Shown here: piece by piece, positions 17,226 through 27,458 of the stretch | Position numbering within the stretch: position 1 is the stretch's first letter | How the letters are laid out: every line of letters begins with the position of its first letter | NCBI GenBank assembly: GCA_016790635.1 | Contig: JAEUOR010000063.1 | Coordinates: 40,597 to 104,596, forward strand | Source: Burkholderiales bacterium | GTDB lineage: Bacteria; Pseudomonadota; Gammaproteobacteria; Burkholderiales; JAEUOS01 | Direction of reading: 5' to 3' | DNA length: 64,000 nt | Made by a program: the position numbers and the translations under genes | The notes under the pieces: model-generated | Seen by the model: only the letters and a program-made list of their open reading frames with translations | Told to the model about the DNA's origin: nothing | Database searches by the model: none

Positions 17226-18164
17226 GACGGGCCTGCGCTCGCCAAGCAGGGCCCTGCGTGTCACCGGCTTTTGCAACGCGTCCAGCCACCACTGCAGGGC
17301 ACGTCCCTGCGCCTGTCGCGCGCTCTTGCGCCAGGCGTAACTCAGCTGCACCCGGTACTCCGGCCGATCCACGCGCTTGACCACCAGCCGGCCGGTGTCG
17401 ATGTAGGGCTGGGCCAGGCAGGTCGGCAGGAAGCCGACGCCCAGGCCGCGCAACTGCGCGTCCAGCTTGGCCGGCATGGTCGCCACGGTGAAGACGTCCT
17501 GGCCGGTCAAGAGACCCAGGGAGATGCCGGCGCCCTGCGGTGCCGAGTCGGCCACGGTCACGGCGCGATAGGGGCGCACCACGTCGTCCGACAGCGGTTC
17601 CGGCGCCTTGGCCAGCCGATGGTGCGGCGCCACCACGAAGACGAACTTGATGCTCCCCAAGGGTTCGCGGCGCAGGTCGGCGCGGGTGGCTGCCTCCAGC
17701 ACCACTCCCAGCGCCAGGTCGGCACGGCCCGAGGTGAGGCTCTCGACCGTGCCCGACAAGGTTTCGGTGCGCAGCCGCAGGCGCGTGGGCGGGTCGAGGG
17801 CGAAGAACGCCGAGCACAACTCCATGACCGTGGCGTGGTCGATCACGCTTTCCACGGCGATGGTCAATTGCGGTTCCCAGCCGGTCGCCACGCGCTTGAC
17901 GCGGTTGGCGACCGCGTCGATGTTGGCCAGCAGGGTGGCGCCTTCGCGCAAAAGTTCCGCGCCGGCTTCGGTCAGGCGCGCCTGGCGTGAACTGCGGTCG
18001 AACAGCAATACGTCCAGCGCCTCTTCGATCTGCCGTACCCGGTAGGTGAGGGCGCTGGGCACCATGTCGCTCTGGCGGGCCGCGGCGGCAAAGCTTCCGC
18101 TGTCGGCGATTCTTTGCAGGAGCGTCAGCGCAGCCGGGGTAAGAACGTCGCGTGGATTGGGCAT
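17217..18164 (-). CDS. LysR-family transcriptional regulator
   Basis: The 315-residue product has the LysR winged helix at the N-terminus (LTLLQRIADSGSFAAAARQSDMVPSALTYRVRQIEEALDVLLFDRSSRQARLTEAG) and a periplasmic-binding-like effector domain (WEPQLTIAVESVIDHATVMEL, RADLALGVVL). The recognition helix is less canonical but clear. ATG 18164 faces the pirin gene across 110 bases containing a good LysR box, which makes pirin and perhaps the regulator itself the most probable targets. Its C-terminus overlaps a duplicated repeat. The inducer is unknown. Confidence 0.9.
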   Translation of the reverse strand: MPNPRDVLTPAALTLLQRIADSGSFAAAARQSDMVPSALTYRVRQIEEALDVLLFDRSSRQARLTEAGAELLREGATLLANIDAVANRVKRVATGWEPQLTIAVESVIDHATVMELCSAFFALDPPTRLRLRTETLSGTVESLTSGRADLALGVVLEAATRADLRREPLGSIKFVFVVAPHHRLAKAPEPLSDDVVRPYRAVTVADSAPQGAGISLGLLTGQDVFTVATMPAKLDAQLRGLGVGFLPTCLAQPYIDTGRLVVKRVDRPEYRVQLSYAWRKSARQAQGRALQWWLDALQKPVTRRALLGERRPVGR

Positions 18165-18177
18165 ACGGAGGTCGTGA

Positions 18178-18194
18178 ATTCAATAAATTTGAAT
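18178..18194. promoter_or_regulatory. LysR-type T-N11-A operator between the LysR and pirin genes
   Basis: The sequence ATTCAA-taaat-TTGAAT is a perfect 6-base inverted repeat with a 5-base spacer and contains TCAATAAATTTGA (T-N11-A, 18,180-18,192). It sits 14 bases from the LysR start in an otherwise GC-rich divergent region, as expected for an autoregulatory recognition site. A pirin promoter would overlap it. Confidence 0.6.
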
Positions 18195-18274
18195 GATGCC
18201 ATCAATGCGCGTGTCCCCCGGCCGTCCGGCCGGTGGGCACAATGCGACTCATCACGCACCGAGGAGCATCGAAC

Positions 18275-18976
18275 ATGCAAACGCTACGCAAGTCCCAGGA
18301 ACGCGGCTATGCCGACCATGGCTGGCTCAAGAGCTACCACTCGTTCTCGTTCGCCGGCTATCACGATCCCCGGCACATGGGCTGGGGCAACCTGCGCGTC
18401 ATCAACGAAGACCGTATCGAGAAGGGCACCGGCTTCGGCAAGCACGGCCACCGCGACATGGAGATCATCAGCTACGTGCTCTCAGGCGAACTGGCGCACG
18501 AGGACAGCATGGGCAACGTCAAGGGCATTCCGCCGGGCGACGTGCAGCGCATGAGCGCCGGCCGCGGCGTGACCCACAGCGAATTCAACCACGCGCGCGA
18601 TTCGACCACGCACTTCCTGCAGATCTGGATCGAGCCCAACGTCACCGGCATCCCGCCCAGCTACGAGCAGAAGACGGTTCCGGCGGCGGAGAAGCGTGGC
18701 GTGCTGCGCCTGGTCGCCTCGCCCGACGGGGCCAAGGGGTCGGTGACCATCCACGCCGACGCTTCGCTCTACGCAGGCCTCTTCGACGGCGCGGAGAACG
18801 CGCGCTGCACGCTCGCGCCCGGCCGCAAGGCCTATGTGCACCTGGTGCGCGGCGCGCTGGACGTGAACGGCCAGCGCCTGTCCGCCGGCGATGCACTCAA
18901 GTTCGAGAACGAAACCACCATCACGCTCGCCAACGGTGCCGACGCCGAGGTGCTGGTGTTCGACCTCGCGCCCTGA
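18275..18976 (+). CDS. pirin-family bicupin
   Basis: The 233-residue product is a pirin (YhhW/YhaK-like). It shows the N-terminal domain with WLKSYHSFSFAGYHDPRHMGWGNLRVINEDRI, the metal-binding histidines in GFGKHGHRDMEIISYVLSGELAHEDSMG, and RMSAGRGVTHSEFNH. Bacterial pirins bind iron or another metal and some act as quercetinase; regulatory roles are also reported for the family. ATG 18275 has GAGGAG 8 bases upstream. It is divergent from the LysR gene, and WrbA follows about 95 bases downstream; pirin and WrbA are often linked as an oxidative or electrophile stress pair. Confidence 0.92.
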   Translation: MQTLRKSQERGYADHGWLKSYHSFSFAGYHDPRHMGWGNLRVINEDRIEKGTGFGKHGHRDMEIISYVLSGELAHEDSMGNVKGIPPGDVQRMSAGRGVTHSEFNHARDSTTHFLQIWIEPNVTGIPPSYEQKTVPAAEKRGVLRLVASPDGAKGSVTIHADASLYAGLFDGAENARCTLAPGRKAYVHLVRGALDVNGQRLSAGDALKFENETTITLANGADAEVLVFDLAP

Positions 18977-19070
18977 TCTGCCTCCGGGTTCGCACCCGGG
19001 GTCGCGCTCGCATTAAGTCTCGGGAGCACCGGTTTCCCGGTGCCACCCTCATCCCATGAAAGGAAGCAGC

Positions 19071-19673
19071 ATGTCCAAGGTTCTGGTGTTGTACTACTCC
19101 TCGTATGGCCATCTGGAAACCATGGCCAACGCGGTGGCTGAAGGTGCCCGCTCGACCGGCGCGACGGTGGACGTCAAACGCGTGCCCGAAACCGCGCCGG
19201 CGGAGGTGGCCAAGGCCGCGCACTTCAAGCTCGATCAAGCCGCGCCGGTGGCGACCGTGGCCGAACTGGCGAGTTACGATGCCATCATCGTCGGCGCGCC
19301 GACCCGCTTCGGGCGCATGCCGTCACAGATGGCGAGCTTCCTCGACCAGGCCGGCGGCCTGTGGGCGCGCGGCGCCCTGAACGGCAAAGTCGGCGGCGCC
19401 TTCACTTCCACCGCGACCCAGCACGGCGGCCAGGAGGTGACACTGTTCTCCATCATCACCAACCTGCTTCACTTCGGCATGACCATCGTCGGCCTGCCGT
19501 ACAGCCATCAGGGGCAGATGACCATCGATGAAATCACGGGCGGCAGCCCCTATGGCGCGACCACCATCGCCGGCGGGCAGGGGCAGCGCCAGCCCTCGGC
19601 GATCGAGCTGGAGGGCGCGCGCCACCAAGGCAAGCTGATCGCGGCAACGGCCAACAAGCTTTTCGACGCCTGA
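19071..19673 (+). CDS. wrbA: NAD(P)H:quinone oxidoreductase WrbA
   Basis: The 200-residue product matches the usual WrbA length. It has the FMN-binding flavodoxin-like start KVLVLYYSSYGHLETMANAVAEG, the GAPTRFGRMPSQMASFLDQ loop, GALNGKVGGAFTSTATQHGGQE and the C-terminal GGQGQRQPSAIELEGARHQGK. It reduces quinones by two electrons with NAD(P)H, protecting against redox cycling. The start at 19,071 follows GAAAGGAAG; an in-frame ATG at 19,056 is five codons upstream. It probably shares regulation with the pirin gene by LysR. Confidence 0.93.
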   Translation: MSKVLVLYYSSYGHLETMANAVAEGARSTGATVDVKRVPETAPAEVAKAAHFKLDQAAPVATVAELASYDAIIVGAPTRFGRMPSQMASFLDQAGGLWARGALNGKVGGAFTSTATQHGGQEVTLFSIITNLLHFGMTIVGLPYSHQGQMTIDEITGGSPYGATTIAGGQGQRQPSAIELEGARHQGKLIAATANKLFDA

Positions 19674-19737
19674 GCGGGCATCGCGAGCCGCCGCGACAGG
19701 CACGTCTGCGTCGCGCGGCGATCAGCCATTCCCGCGC

Positions 19738-19890
19738 GGCAGCGTGATCCCGGGAAAAATCTTGATCACCGCCGCGTCATCTTCCTTCGCGAGACTGGCA
19801 CTGGAGGCCTGCATGAAAATCCGGTGCGCGGTGGACGCAAGAGGCAGCGGGAATTTGGTGGCGCGCGCCGTGTCCAGCATCAGCCGCAAG
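19738..19890 (-). pseudogene. 3' fragment of an LtnD/3-hydroxyisobutyrate dehydrogenase-like gene (left copy of a split repeat)
   Basis: About 153 bases match 27,708-27,860 at roughly 91 percent and in the same orientation. There they encode the last 50 residues of an intact dehydrogenase. The leftover frame still reads DTARATKFPLPLASTAH and AVIKIFPGITLP, then runs past the original stop position. Nothing upstream on the minus strand continues the gene. From 19,880 rightward, a short minus-strand frame starts with MDNIWDSDLRP at 20,005 behind GAGGCGGAC and ends at the junction. It may be the cut 5' end of a further gene of the adjacent transporter operon, but I do not recognise it. The whole stretch 19,674-20,058 has no intact gene. 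Confidence 0.75.
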
Positions 19891-20058
19891 CAATACGAAG
19901 AACGCTGGGTCGCGGCGCCGCTCGACAAAGCCGCGTGACAAGGACGCCAAGAGCTACGGGATTTGAGGGGCAGGGTCGCAGGTCGCTGTCCCAGATGTTG
20001 TCCATGTCCGCCTCTTCGATCGGTCTTTGGTGAATCGCTCACGCTGACGTGCAGCGGA

Positions 20059-20898
20059 TCAGGCGCCGAAGAAGCGCTCGACCAGACCGATCTGGGCGCC
20101 CGTGTTGAGCGCCGGTGCATGGCCGCAGTCGGGGATCGTGGCCACGACGGCGCGCGGGCCGCGGGTGCGCATCGCTTCAGCGACCTCGGGCAGCAGCAGG
20201 TCGGAGTGCTCACCCCGCAGGCACAGCACCGGCAGGTCCAGCCGGTCCCAGGCGTCCCACTGGTCGTAGTCGCGGGGATGGTGCTCGAACTGCCCTGCCA
20301 TCGCCGGGTCGTAGTGCGGGGTCCAGCGCCCGTCCGGCAGGCGGCGCGCCGAGGTTTCGGTCAGCTGCCGCCATTGCGCATCGGGCAGCCAGCCATAGGG
20401 CGCGTACACGGTGCGGAAGAAGGCTTCGAGCTCGGCCATCGTGGCAAACGAAGGCGGGTTGCCGGCATAGGCCCGAATGCGGTCTACCGCCGGTGCGGCC
20501 AGTTGCGGCCCTATGTCGTTGAGCACGAGACGGCGGATGCGGCCGACCAGCATGCCGGCCGCGGCCTTGAGGCCGATGGCGCCGCCCATCGACGTGCCCA
20601 GCCACAGGCACTGCTCGATGCCGAGCTGGTCCAGCAGGGCCGTCGCCAGCCGCTCGTAGAAGGCGAGGCAGTACTCGGCGGTCGGATCCGGACTCCACTG
20701 GCTCAGGCCGCGGCCGATCGTGTCGGGACAGATCACGCGCCAGCGCTCGGACAGGCGCTCGGCGATCGGGTCCATGTCGCGTCCGGTGCGGGCGAGACCA
20801 TGCCAGGCAACCACGGTGTCTGCATGTTCGGCGCCCCACTCTGTGACGTGGATCTCGCGCCCTTCGCAGACCAGGTAACGCGACACGGGCTTGGTCAT
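20059..20898 (-). CDS. alpha/beta hydrolase
   Basis: The 279-residue product has the alpha/beta-hydrolase fold: a substrate-side strand VVAWHGLARTGRDMDP with the oxyanion HG motif, the nucleophile elbow LWLGTSMGGAIGL (GTSMGG), a late aspartate in PVLCLRGEHSDLL and a terminal catalytic histidine in IPDCGHAPALN. It could hydrolyse an ester, lactone or C-C bond. ATG 20898 overlaps the LivM stop by four bases (ATGA), so it is the last gene of the transporter operon and may act on the imported compound. The substrate is unknown. A longer frame in the same phase extends into livM and is a shadow. Confidence 0.85.
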   Translation of the reverse strand: MTKPVSRYLVCEGREIHVTEWGAEHADTVVAWHGLARTGRDMDPIAERLSERWRVICPDTIGRGLSQWSPDPTAEYCLAFYERLATALLDQLGIEQCLWLGTSMGGAIGLKAAAGMLVGRIRRLVLNDIGPQLAAPAVDRIRAYAGNPPSFATMAELEAFFRTVYAPYGWLPDAQWRQLTETSARRLPDGRWTPHYDPAMAGQFEHHPRDYDQWDAWDRLDLPVLCLRGEHSDLLLPEVAEAMRTRGPRAVVATIPDCGHAPALNTGAQIGLVERFFGA

Positions 20899-21962
20899 GT
20901 TGCCTCCTTGCGCGCCAGCGCCCGCAGGCGCCCGACGATGCCGCTCGGGAAGTGGTACACGGCGAGCACGAACAGCACGCCGAGCCACAGCAGCCAGCGG
21001 TCCGGGTTGACCACGGCGCCCAGCAGCGGCACGTCCTCCAGGGCCGGGGCGCTGAGGCGCAAGAGGTCCTGCAAGTAGTTCTGCGCAATCACGAACAGCA
21101 CCGAGCCGACCACCGCGCCGTACAGCGTGCCCATTCCGCCGATCACGACGATCAGCAATACGTCGAGCATGATCTCGAACGACAGCGTCGTATCCGGCCC
21201 CACGTAGCGCAGCCAGAGCGCGAGCAGGGCGCCGGCGATGGTCGCGAACAGGGCCGACAGCACGTTCGAGAGCGTGCGGTAGACGACGGTGCGGTAGCCG
21301 ATGGCCTCGGCCCGGAACTCGTTCTCGCGGATGGCTTGCAGCACGCGCCCGAAGGGCGAGTTGACGATGCGCAGCATGACCAGAAAGAGCGCCAGCACGA
21401 CGGCGAAAAGCAGCCAGTAGCACAACATGCGGCCGTCGATGGCGAGACCGAGCCAGGTCGTCTCGAAGCCGGGGCTCAACCACTCGGGATTGCGGAAGGT
21501 GAGGCCGTCTTCGCCGCCGGTGAAGTCACTGAGCTGCGAGGCGAGCGTCTGGAAGGCCGAAGCGACGGCGAGCGTGATCATGGCGAAGAAGATCGCCTTC
21601 ACACGCAGGCTGAAGAGGCCGATCAGCAGCGACAGCACGACAGACACCGCGAACGCCATGCCAAGGCCAAGCGCCACCGAGCCCCATCCGGCCCCGAGCT
21701 TGGTGCTCGTGATCGCGATGCCGTAGGCGCCGATGCCGAAGAACATCGTGTGTGCGAAGCTGACGATGCCGGTGTAGCCGAGCAGCAGGTCGTAGCTCAC
21801 CACCAGCAGCACGAAGACGAGGATCTTGGCCACCACCGACATCGACTTGGCGCCGGGAAAGAAGAACGGCGCCAGTGCCAGCACCACGAGAATCGCGACC
21901 AGGGCCACCGTGAGCCAGGGGCTGCGCGGACGGTCGTGCGAAAGAAGACGGTCGATCAGCAT
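20895..21962 (-). CDS. livM: branched-chain amino acid-type ABC transporter permease LivM
   Basis: The 355-residue product has about nine to ten hydrophobic segments and LivM landmarks: LGYTGIVSFAHTMFFGIGAYG near residue 60, LRVKAIFFAMITLAVASAFQTL, and the coupling loop SPFGRVLQAIRENEFRAEAIGYRT, plus VIGGMGTLYGAVVGSVLFV. It forms a permease with LivH. It lies 7 bases after livH and overlaps the hydrolase gene. The system could carry aromatic or branched acids rather than amino acids; several catabolic LivHMFG systems do. Confidence 0.9.
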   Translation of the reverse strand: MLIDRLLSHDRPRSPWLTVALVAILVVLALAPFFFPGAKSMSVVAKILVFVLLVVSYDLLLGYTGIVSFAHTMFFGIGAYGIAITSTKLGAGWGSVALGLGMAFAVSVVLSLLIGLFSLRVKAIFFAMITLAVASAFQTLASQLSDFTGGEDGLTFRNPEWLSPGFETTWLGLAIDGRMLCYWLLFAVVLALFLVMLRIVNSPFGRVLQAIRENEFRAEAIGYRTVVYRTLSNVLSALFATIAGALLALWLRYVGPDTTLSFEIMLDVLLIVVIGGMGTLYGAVVGSVLFVIAQNYLQDLLRLSAPALEDVPLLGAVVNPDRWLLWLGVLFVLAVYHFPSGIVGRLRALARKEAT

Positions 21963-21969
21963 GCGGGCC

Positions 21970-22992
21970 TCAACGGTTGGCCACCGGATAGAGGCCTTGC
22001 GGCCGCCAAAGCAGGATTGCCACCATCAGCGCGATGTTCGAGAACAGCGCCACCTTGGGCGCCAGAAACCCGCTGTAGTTGGCAACCAGCCCTACCAGCA
22101 GCGCCCCGACGAAACAGCCGAAGGTGGAGCCGAGCCCGCCGATGATGATGACGATGAAGATCAGCACGTTGACCTGGGTGCCGATCTGCGGCGTGACGCT
22201 CTGCTGGTACAGGCCCCACAACACGCCACCGAGGCCCGCGAGCGCCGAACCCGCAACGAACACGCCGACGAAGAGCCGCCGGATGCGGTAGCCCAGCGCC
22301 TCGACCATGCTGCGGTCCTGAACACCGGCACGGATCAAGAGGCCGATCTTGGTGCGGCTGAGCGTGAAGGCGAGCAGGGCGAACACGGTCAGCCCGATCA
22401 CCGCCGTGAGCACACGGTACTTTTCGATCGCCGCGTCGCCGAAAATCCAGGCGCCGCGCAGCGCTTCGGGCAGCGGCAGCGCGATCTGCAGCGGGCCCCA
22501 GATCACCTTGATGATCTCTTCGCCGACGATCATCCCGCCCATCGTGATCAGGATCTGCTTCAGGTGCAGGCCGTACACCGGCCGCACGATCACGCGCTCG
22601 AAGGCAAAGCCGATGGCGCCGGCCACCGCCATGGCCACCAGCATGGCGGCGAACACGGCCAGGAGCCCGTCCGAGCCGGCGGCCCAGCCCATGACGCTCG
22701 TGGCCATGAAGGCGCCGAGCGCGATGAACACGCCGTGGCCGAAGTTGAGGACATCCATCAGGCCGAACACGAGTGTGAGGCCCGAGGCGATGACGAAGAT
22801 GATGAGCCCCATCGCGAGGCCCGCCACCGTGAGCGTAAGCCAGGTGCTGGGGCTTCCAAGGGCAGGCAGGGCCAGCGCCATGAGGCCAACCAGCAAGGCG
22901 ATCGGCCGCCAGTCGAAGCTCGCTTTGGGGATGGCCTCGCTGGCGTTGGAGGGCGGGGTCCGCGGCGGGGTGGCCGCGGTCGCTTGTGTCAT
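21970..22992 (-). CDS. livH: branched-chain amino acid-type ABC transporter permease LivH
   Basis: The 340-residue product is LivH-like with an N-terminal extension. It shows ASGLTLVFGLMDVLNFGHGVFIALGAF, the coupling segment KIGLLIRAGVQDRSMVEALGYRIRRLF and IVIIIGGLGSTFGCFVGALLVG. A hydrophobic N-terminal segment before this gives one more membrane span than classical LivH (about 300 residues). The ATG at 22,992 overlaps the livF stop by four bases. Longer open frame in the same phase continues across livF and is not coding. Confidence 0.9.
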   Translation of the reverse strand: MTQATAATPPRTPPSNASEAIPKASFDWRPIALLVGLMALALPALGSPSTWLTLTVAGLAMGLIIFVIASGLTLVFGLMDVLNFGHGVFIALGAFMATSVMGWAAGSDGLLAVFAAMLVAMAVAGAIGFAFERVIVRPVYGLHLKQILITMGGMIVGEEIIKVIWGPLQIALPLPEALRGAWIFGDAAIEKYRVLTAVIGLTVFALLAFTLSRTKIGLLIRAGVQDRSMVEALGYRIRRLFVGVFVAGSALAGLGGVLWGLYQQSVTPQIGTQVNVLIFIVIIIGGLGSTFGCFVGALLVGLVANYSGFLAPKVALFSNIALMVAILLWRPQGLYPVANR

Positions 22993-23771
22993 GCGGGTAC
23001 TCCCTGCGTGTGATCCGACGCGTGGCCCAACGAAAGCCCGAGCAAGCGCTGCTGCAATTCCTCGTCGGATGCAAGCGCTGCCATCGTGCCGTGGTGCACC
23101 GTGCGGCCGTTGTCCATCACCGCGACCGTGTCGCCAAGCGCGCGCGCCATCGCGAAGTTCTGCTCGACCAGCAGGATCGTCGTCTTCTGCGCCTTGAGTT
23201 CGCGCAGCGCGGTGATCAGGTTCTGCACGATCGACGGTGCCAGGCCCTTGCTCGGTTCGTCGATCAGGATCAGGGCGCGCGGCTCGATGATGGCGCGCGA
23301 GACGGCCAGCATCTGCTTCTGGCCGCCGGAGAGCTTGCCGGCCGGGTAGAGCCAGAACTTCTTCATCGCTGGAAAGTGACCGAAGATCCAGTCCAGCCGG
23401 GCGCGGTCGAGATCGCCCGCGTGGCGGGCCTGGCGCGCGGCCAGCACCATGTTCTCCTGCACCGTGAGGTCGGTGAAGATACCCATGCTCTCGGGCACCC
23501 AGGCGATGCCGAGCCGCGAGATGTCGGGGGTCTCCCGGCCGTGGATCGCTGCACCGCGAAAGCCGATCTCGCCCTGGCTCACGGCCACCAGACCCATGAT
23601 GGTTCGCAGCGTCGTCGTCTTGCCGGCACCATTGCGGCCCAGCAGCACCGTGACTTCGCCCTCGGGCACGGCGAGGTCGACGCCGTGCAGGATGTGGTAC
23701 GCGCCGATGTGCGCTTGCACACCGGAGAGCCTGAGCGCCGGCGCGACGCCGGAATTGGCCATGGCCATCAC
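22989..23771 (-). CDS. livF: ABC transporter ATPase LivF
   Basis: The 260-residue product has Walker A (LLGRNGAGKTTTLRTIMGL), signature LSGGQKQMLAVSRAII, Walker B (ALILIDEPSKGLAPSIV) and H-loop region TTILLVEQNFAMARAL. The EPSKGLAP form is typical of LivF. The last residues GHASDHTQGVPA lie beyond the usual end. It overlaps livG upstream and livH downstream by four bases each, so the whole block is translationally coupled. Confidence 0.93.
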   Translation of the reverse strand: MMAMANSGVAPALRLSGVQAHIGAYHILHGVDLAVPEGEVTVLLGRNGAGKTTTLRTIMGLVAVSQGEIGFRGAAIHGRETPDISRLGIAWVPESMGIFTDLTVQENMVLAARQARHAGDLDRARLDWIFGHFPAMKKFWLYPAGKLSGGQKQMLAVSRAIIEPRALILIDEPSKGLAPSIVQNLITALRELKAQKTTILLVEQNFAMARALGDTVAVMDNGRTVHHGTMAALASDEELQQRLLGLSLGHASDHTQGVPA

Positions 23772-24523
23772 ACCGCCTCCTCTGGAACCACACCCAGATA
23801 GGCCTGTTGCACCAGCGGCGAAGCGATCACCGCGGCCGGCTCACCATCGGCCACCAGCTGCCCGTTGTGCAGCACGATAATGCGGTCCGAGAGTTCGCGC
23901 ACCACGTCCATCTTGTGCTCGACCAGCAGGATGGTGCGGTCGCGACCCGCCTTCAGCGCGCGGATCAGGTCGAGGATCACGGGCACGTCGTCGACGCTCA
24001 TGCCGGCGGTTGGTTCGTCGAACATGTAGACCTTGGGGTCGAGCGCCATCAGCAGCGCCACTTCGAGCTTGCGCTGGTCGCCGTGAGGCAGGGACGCCGC
24101 CGTCTGCTGCAGCTTGTCGCCCAACTGCACCTGGCGCAGCAGGGCCTGCGCTTCATCGATCCAGTCACGCCGGTCCAGCCACACCTGCCACAGGTTCAAG
24201 CCGCCACTATGCCGCGCCTGCACTGCGAGCCGGACGTTCTCGATCACCGACAGGTTCGGAAACAGCTGCGTCAGCTGGAAGGCCCGGCCCAGGCCCCGGC
24301 GCGTGCGAGTCGGGGCGGGCAAGGTGGTGAGGTCCTCGCCATCCAGCAGCACCCGGCCGCTGGACGCCGGCAATTGCCCACTGATCAGGTTGAAGTAGGT
24401 CGTCTTGCCGGCGCCGTTGGGGCCCACGATCGAGGTCAGCGTGCCCGGCTCGAATCTGCAGCTGACCCGGTCGACGGCGACGTGCCCGCCGAAGCGGATG
24501 GTGAGCTCCTGCGTTTCGAGCAT
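23768..24523 (-). CDS. livG: ABC transporter ATPase LivG
   Basis: The 251-residue product shows Walker A (IVGPNGAGKTTYFNLISGQL), the Q-loop GRAFQLTQLFPNLSVIENV, a signature of the form LPHGDQRKLEVALLMA (the LivG variant of LSGGQ) and Walker B (VYMFDEPTAGMS). The ending ERQAYLGVV-like LVQQAYLGVVPEEAV also fits LivG. It follows the binding-protein gene by 31 bases and precedes livF with a four-base overlap. Confidence 0.93.
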   Translation of the reverse strand: MLETQELTIRFGGHVAVDRVSCRFEPGTLTSIVGPNGAGKTTYFNLISGQLPASSGRVLLDGEDLTTLPAPTRTRRGLGRAFQLTQLFPNLSVIENVRLAVQARHSGGLNLWQVWLDRRDWIDEAQALLRQVQLGDKLQQTAASLPHGDQRKLEVALLMALDPKVYMFDEPTAGMSVDDVPVILDLIRALKAGRDRTILLVEHKMDVVRELSDRIIVLHNGQLVADGEPAAVIASPLVQQAYLGVVPEEAV

Positions 24524-24554
24524 GGCGCGTCTTGCCGCGAAGGGTGATGCGGGC

Positions 24555-25760
24555 TCAGCGCTTGTTCAGGATCGGAACGTTCATCTCTGACGCCTTGATC
24601 TCGCGCACCAGCTCGGGCACGCCCCAGGCGAAGGCCGGGTCCGCCTTGATCTTGAAGTGGTACATGTCCTGCATGGCCTGGTGATCCTCCTTGCGGAAGG
24701 TCATCGCGCCTTTGGGCGTCTGGAAGCTCATGCCTTCCATGGTCTTGATCAGGCGTTCGGTATTCGTGTCGCCCGCGGTCTTCTTGAGCGCCTCGACCAC
24801 CGCGATGGCCGCACTCATACCGCCGGCGGTGAAGAAGTCGGGCGGGCTCTTGAACTTGGAGTAGTGATTGGCAACCAGCCACTCGTTGACCGGGTTCTTC
24901 GGGATGCCGAAGTAGTAGTACAGCGCACCCTCCATACCGGGGTAGGCCTTGTAGGCCACCATCGCTGGCAGGATGTTGCCGCCGGTGGCCATCTCGATGC
25001 CGAAGCGCTTTTGCAGCTCGAGCTCGGCGAACTTGCTGAAAGGCGAGTTGCCGCCGGCCCAGATCACCCACACGATCTTGCGGCCCGGCTGGTCCTTCAT
25101 CTTGTCGACCAGGCGCTGGAAGGCGGCGGTGAAGTCGGTGGTGGCGGGCGGCACGAATTCCTCGTGCGCAAACCGGCCCTTCTTGATCGCGTTCTTGAAG
25201 GCCTTCACGCCATCACGGCCGAAGGCGTTGTCCTGCGCCAGCGTGGCGATCACATTGCCCGGCTTGTCCAGCGCCACGGCGTTGGCGATCGCATCCTGGC
25301 TGCTGTTGCGGCCGGTGCGGAAGATGTACTTGTTCCACTTGTCGCCGGTGATCGAGTCAGCCACGGCCGGCTCCACGAGCAGGATCTTCTTGTACTCCTC
25401 CGCCACTGTCAGCATGGCCAGCGCCACGGGCGAAGCGGTCGGCCCGACGGCGATGTCGACCTTGTCGTCGCCATAGGCGGCCGCGAGCTGCGCCTTGCCC
25501 ACGTCCGGCTTGCCCTGGTCATCCCTCTCGATGACCACCAGTTTGCGCCCGGCGACAGCCATCGTGCCGCCGGTGGCGTACTCGAGGCCCATCTGGAAGC
25601 CCGTGATCGTCTGCTTGGCGTACGCCTCGAGCGGCCCGGTCTTGCTTGCAATGATTGCGATCTTGACGTCGGGTTTGGATTGGGCTGTGGCGGCCAACGG
25701 CACCGCGAGCAGGACGGCGGCGGCGGTGGTGGCTTGGATAAGGGTGCGGCGACGCAGCAT
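24555..25760 (-). CDS. branched-chain amino acid-type ABC transporter substrate-binding protein
   Basis: The 401-residue product has an N-terminal signal (MLRRRTLIQATTAAAVLL, cleavage after AATAQS) and the type I binding-protein layout: VKIAIIASKTGPLEAYAKQTITGF, VGPTASPVALAMLTVAEEYKKI, IATLAQDNAFGRDGVKAFK and a closing lobe with YYYFGIPKNPVNEWLV. It is the first gene of the operon and the likely ligand receptor for LivHMFG. The ATG at 25,760 has GAGGAG 8 bases upstream and a sigma-54 promoter about 40 bases upstream. A longer frame to 25,811 would start upstream of the predicted transcript. Confidence 0.88.
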   Translation of the reverse strand: MLRRRTLIQATTAAAVLLAVPLAATAQSKPDVKIAIIASKTGPLEAYAKQTITGFQMGLEYATGGTMAVAGRKLVVIERDDQGKPDVGKAQLAAAYGDDKVDIAVGPTASPVALAMLTVAEEYKKILLVEPAVADSITGDKWNKYIFRTGRNSSQDAIANAVALDKPGNVIATLAQDNAFGRDGVKAFKNAIKKGRFAHEEFVPPATTDFTAAFQRLVDKMKDQPGRKIVWVIWAGGNSPFSKFAELELQKRFGIEMATGGNILPAMVAYKAYPGMEGALYYYFGIPKNPVNEWLVANHYSKFKSPPDFFTAGGMSAAIAVVEALKKTAGDTNTERLIKTMEGMSFQTPKGAMTFRKEDHQAMQDMYHFKIKADPAFAWGVPELVREIKASEMNVPILNKR

Positions 25761-25800
25761 GCGGGTTCTCCTCGTGGGTGGGAAATGCGCCGCGAGTAAC

Positions 25801-25815
25801 GCAAAGGGCATGCCA
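25801..25815 (-). promoter_or_regulatory. sigma-54 (-24/-12) promoter of the liv-type operon
   Basis: On the minus strand the sequence is TGGCATGCCCTTTGC. It has GG at 25,814-25,813 and GC at 25,802-25,801, separated by exactly 10 bases, against the consensus TGGCAC-N5-TTGC. The expected start near 25,789 gives an untranslated leader of about 30 bases before ATG 25,760. The upstream neighbour encodes a sigma-54 activator, which supports the call. Confidence 0.7.
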
Positions 25816-25868
25816 AAGGCACCAGATCGGTGCTAACCCGCAAATTCGGCTGGAATCAGCGCCGATTG

Positions 25869-25903
25869 CGACCGGTTATCGGTCGATAGAGGACAGGCCG
25901 TCC
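25869..25903. promoter_or_regulatory. candidate upstream activator sites for the sigma-54 promoter
   Basis: Two inverted repeats with 5-base spacers stand 20 bases apart (centre to centre, about two turns): CGACCG-N5-CGGTCG at 25,869-25,885 and GGAC-N5-GTCC at 25,891-25,903. They lie about 65-90 bases upstream of the -24 element and next to the 3' end of the activator gene, which is where enhancer sites would be expected. Confidence 0.4.
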
Positions 25904-25931
25904 GTATTCCAGTCGATCCAGGGCGTCCTGA

Positions 25932-27449
<1,518 letters not shown>

Positions 27450-27458
27450 GGTGGGACC

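Noticed and set aside
16036..18183. 715-codon open frame on the minus strand
   Set aside because: It covers the Bug gene antisense and the LysR gene in another phase. The LysR and Bug genes explain the sequence.
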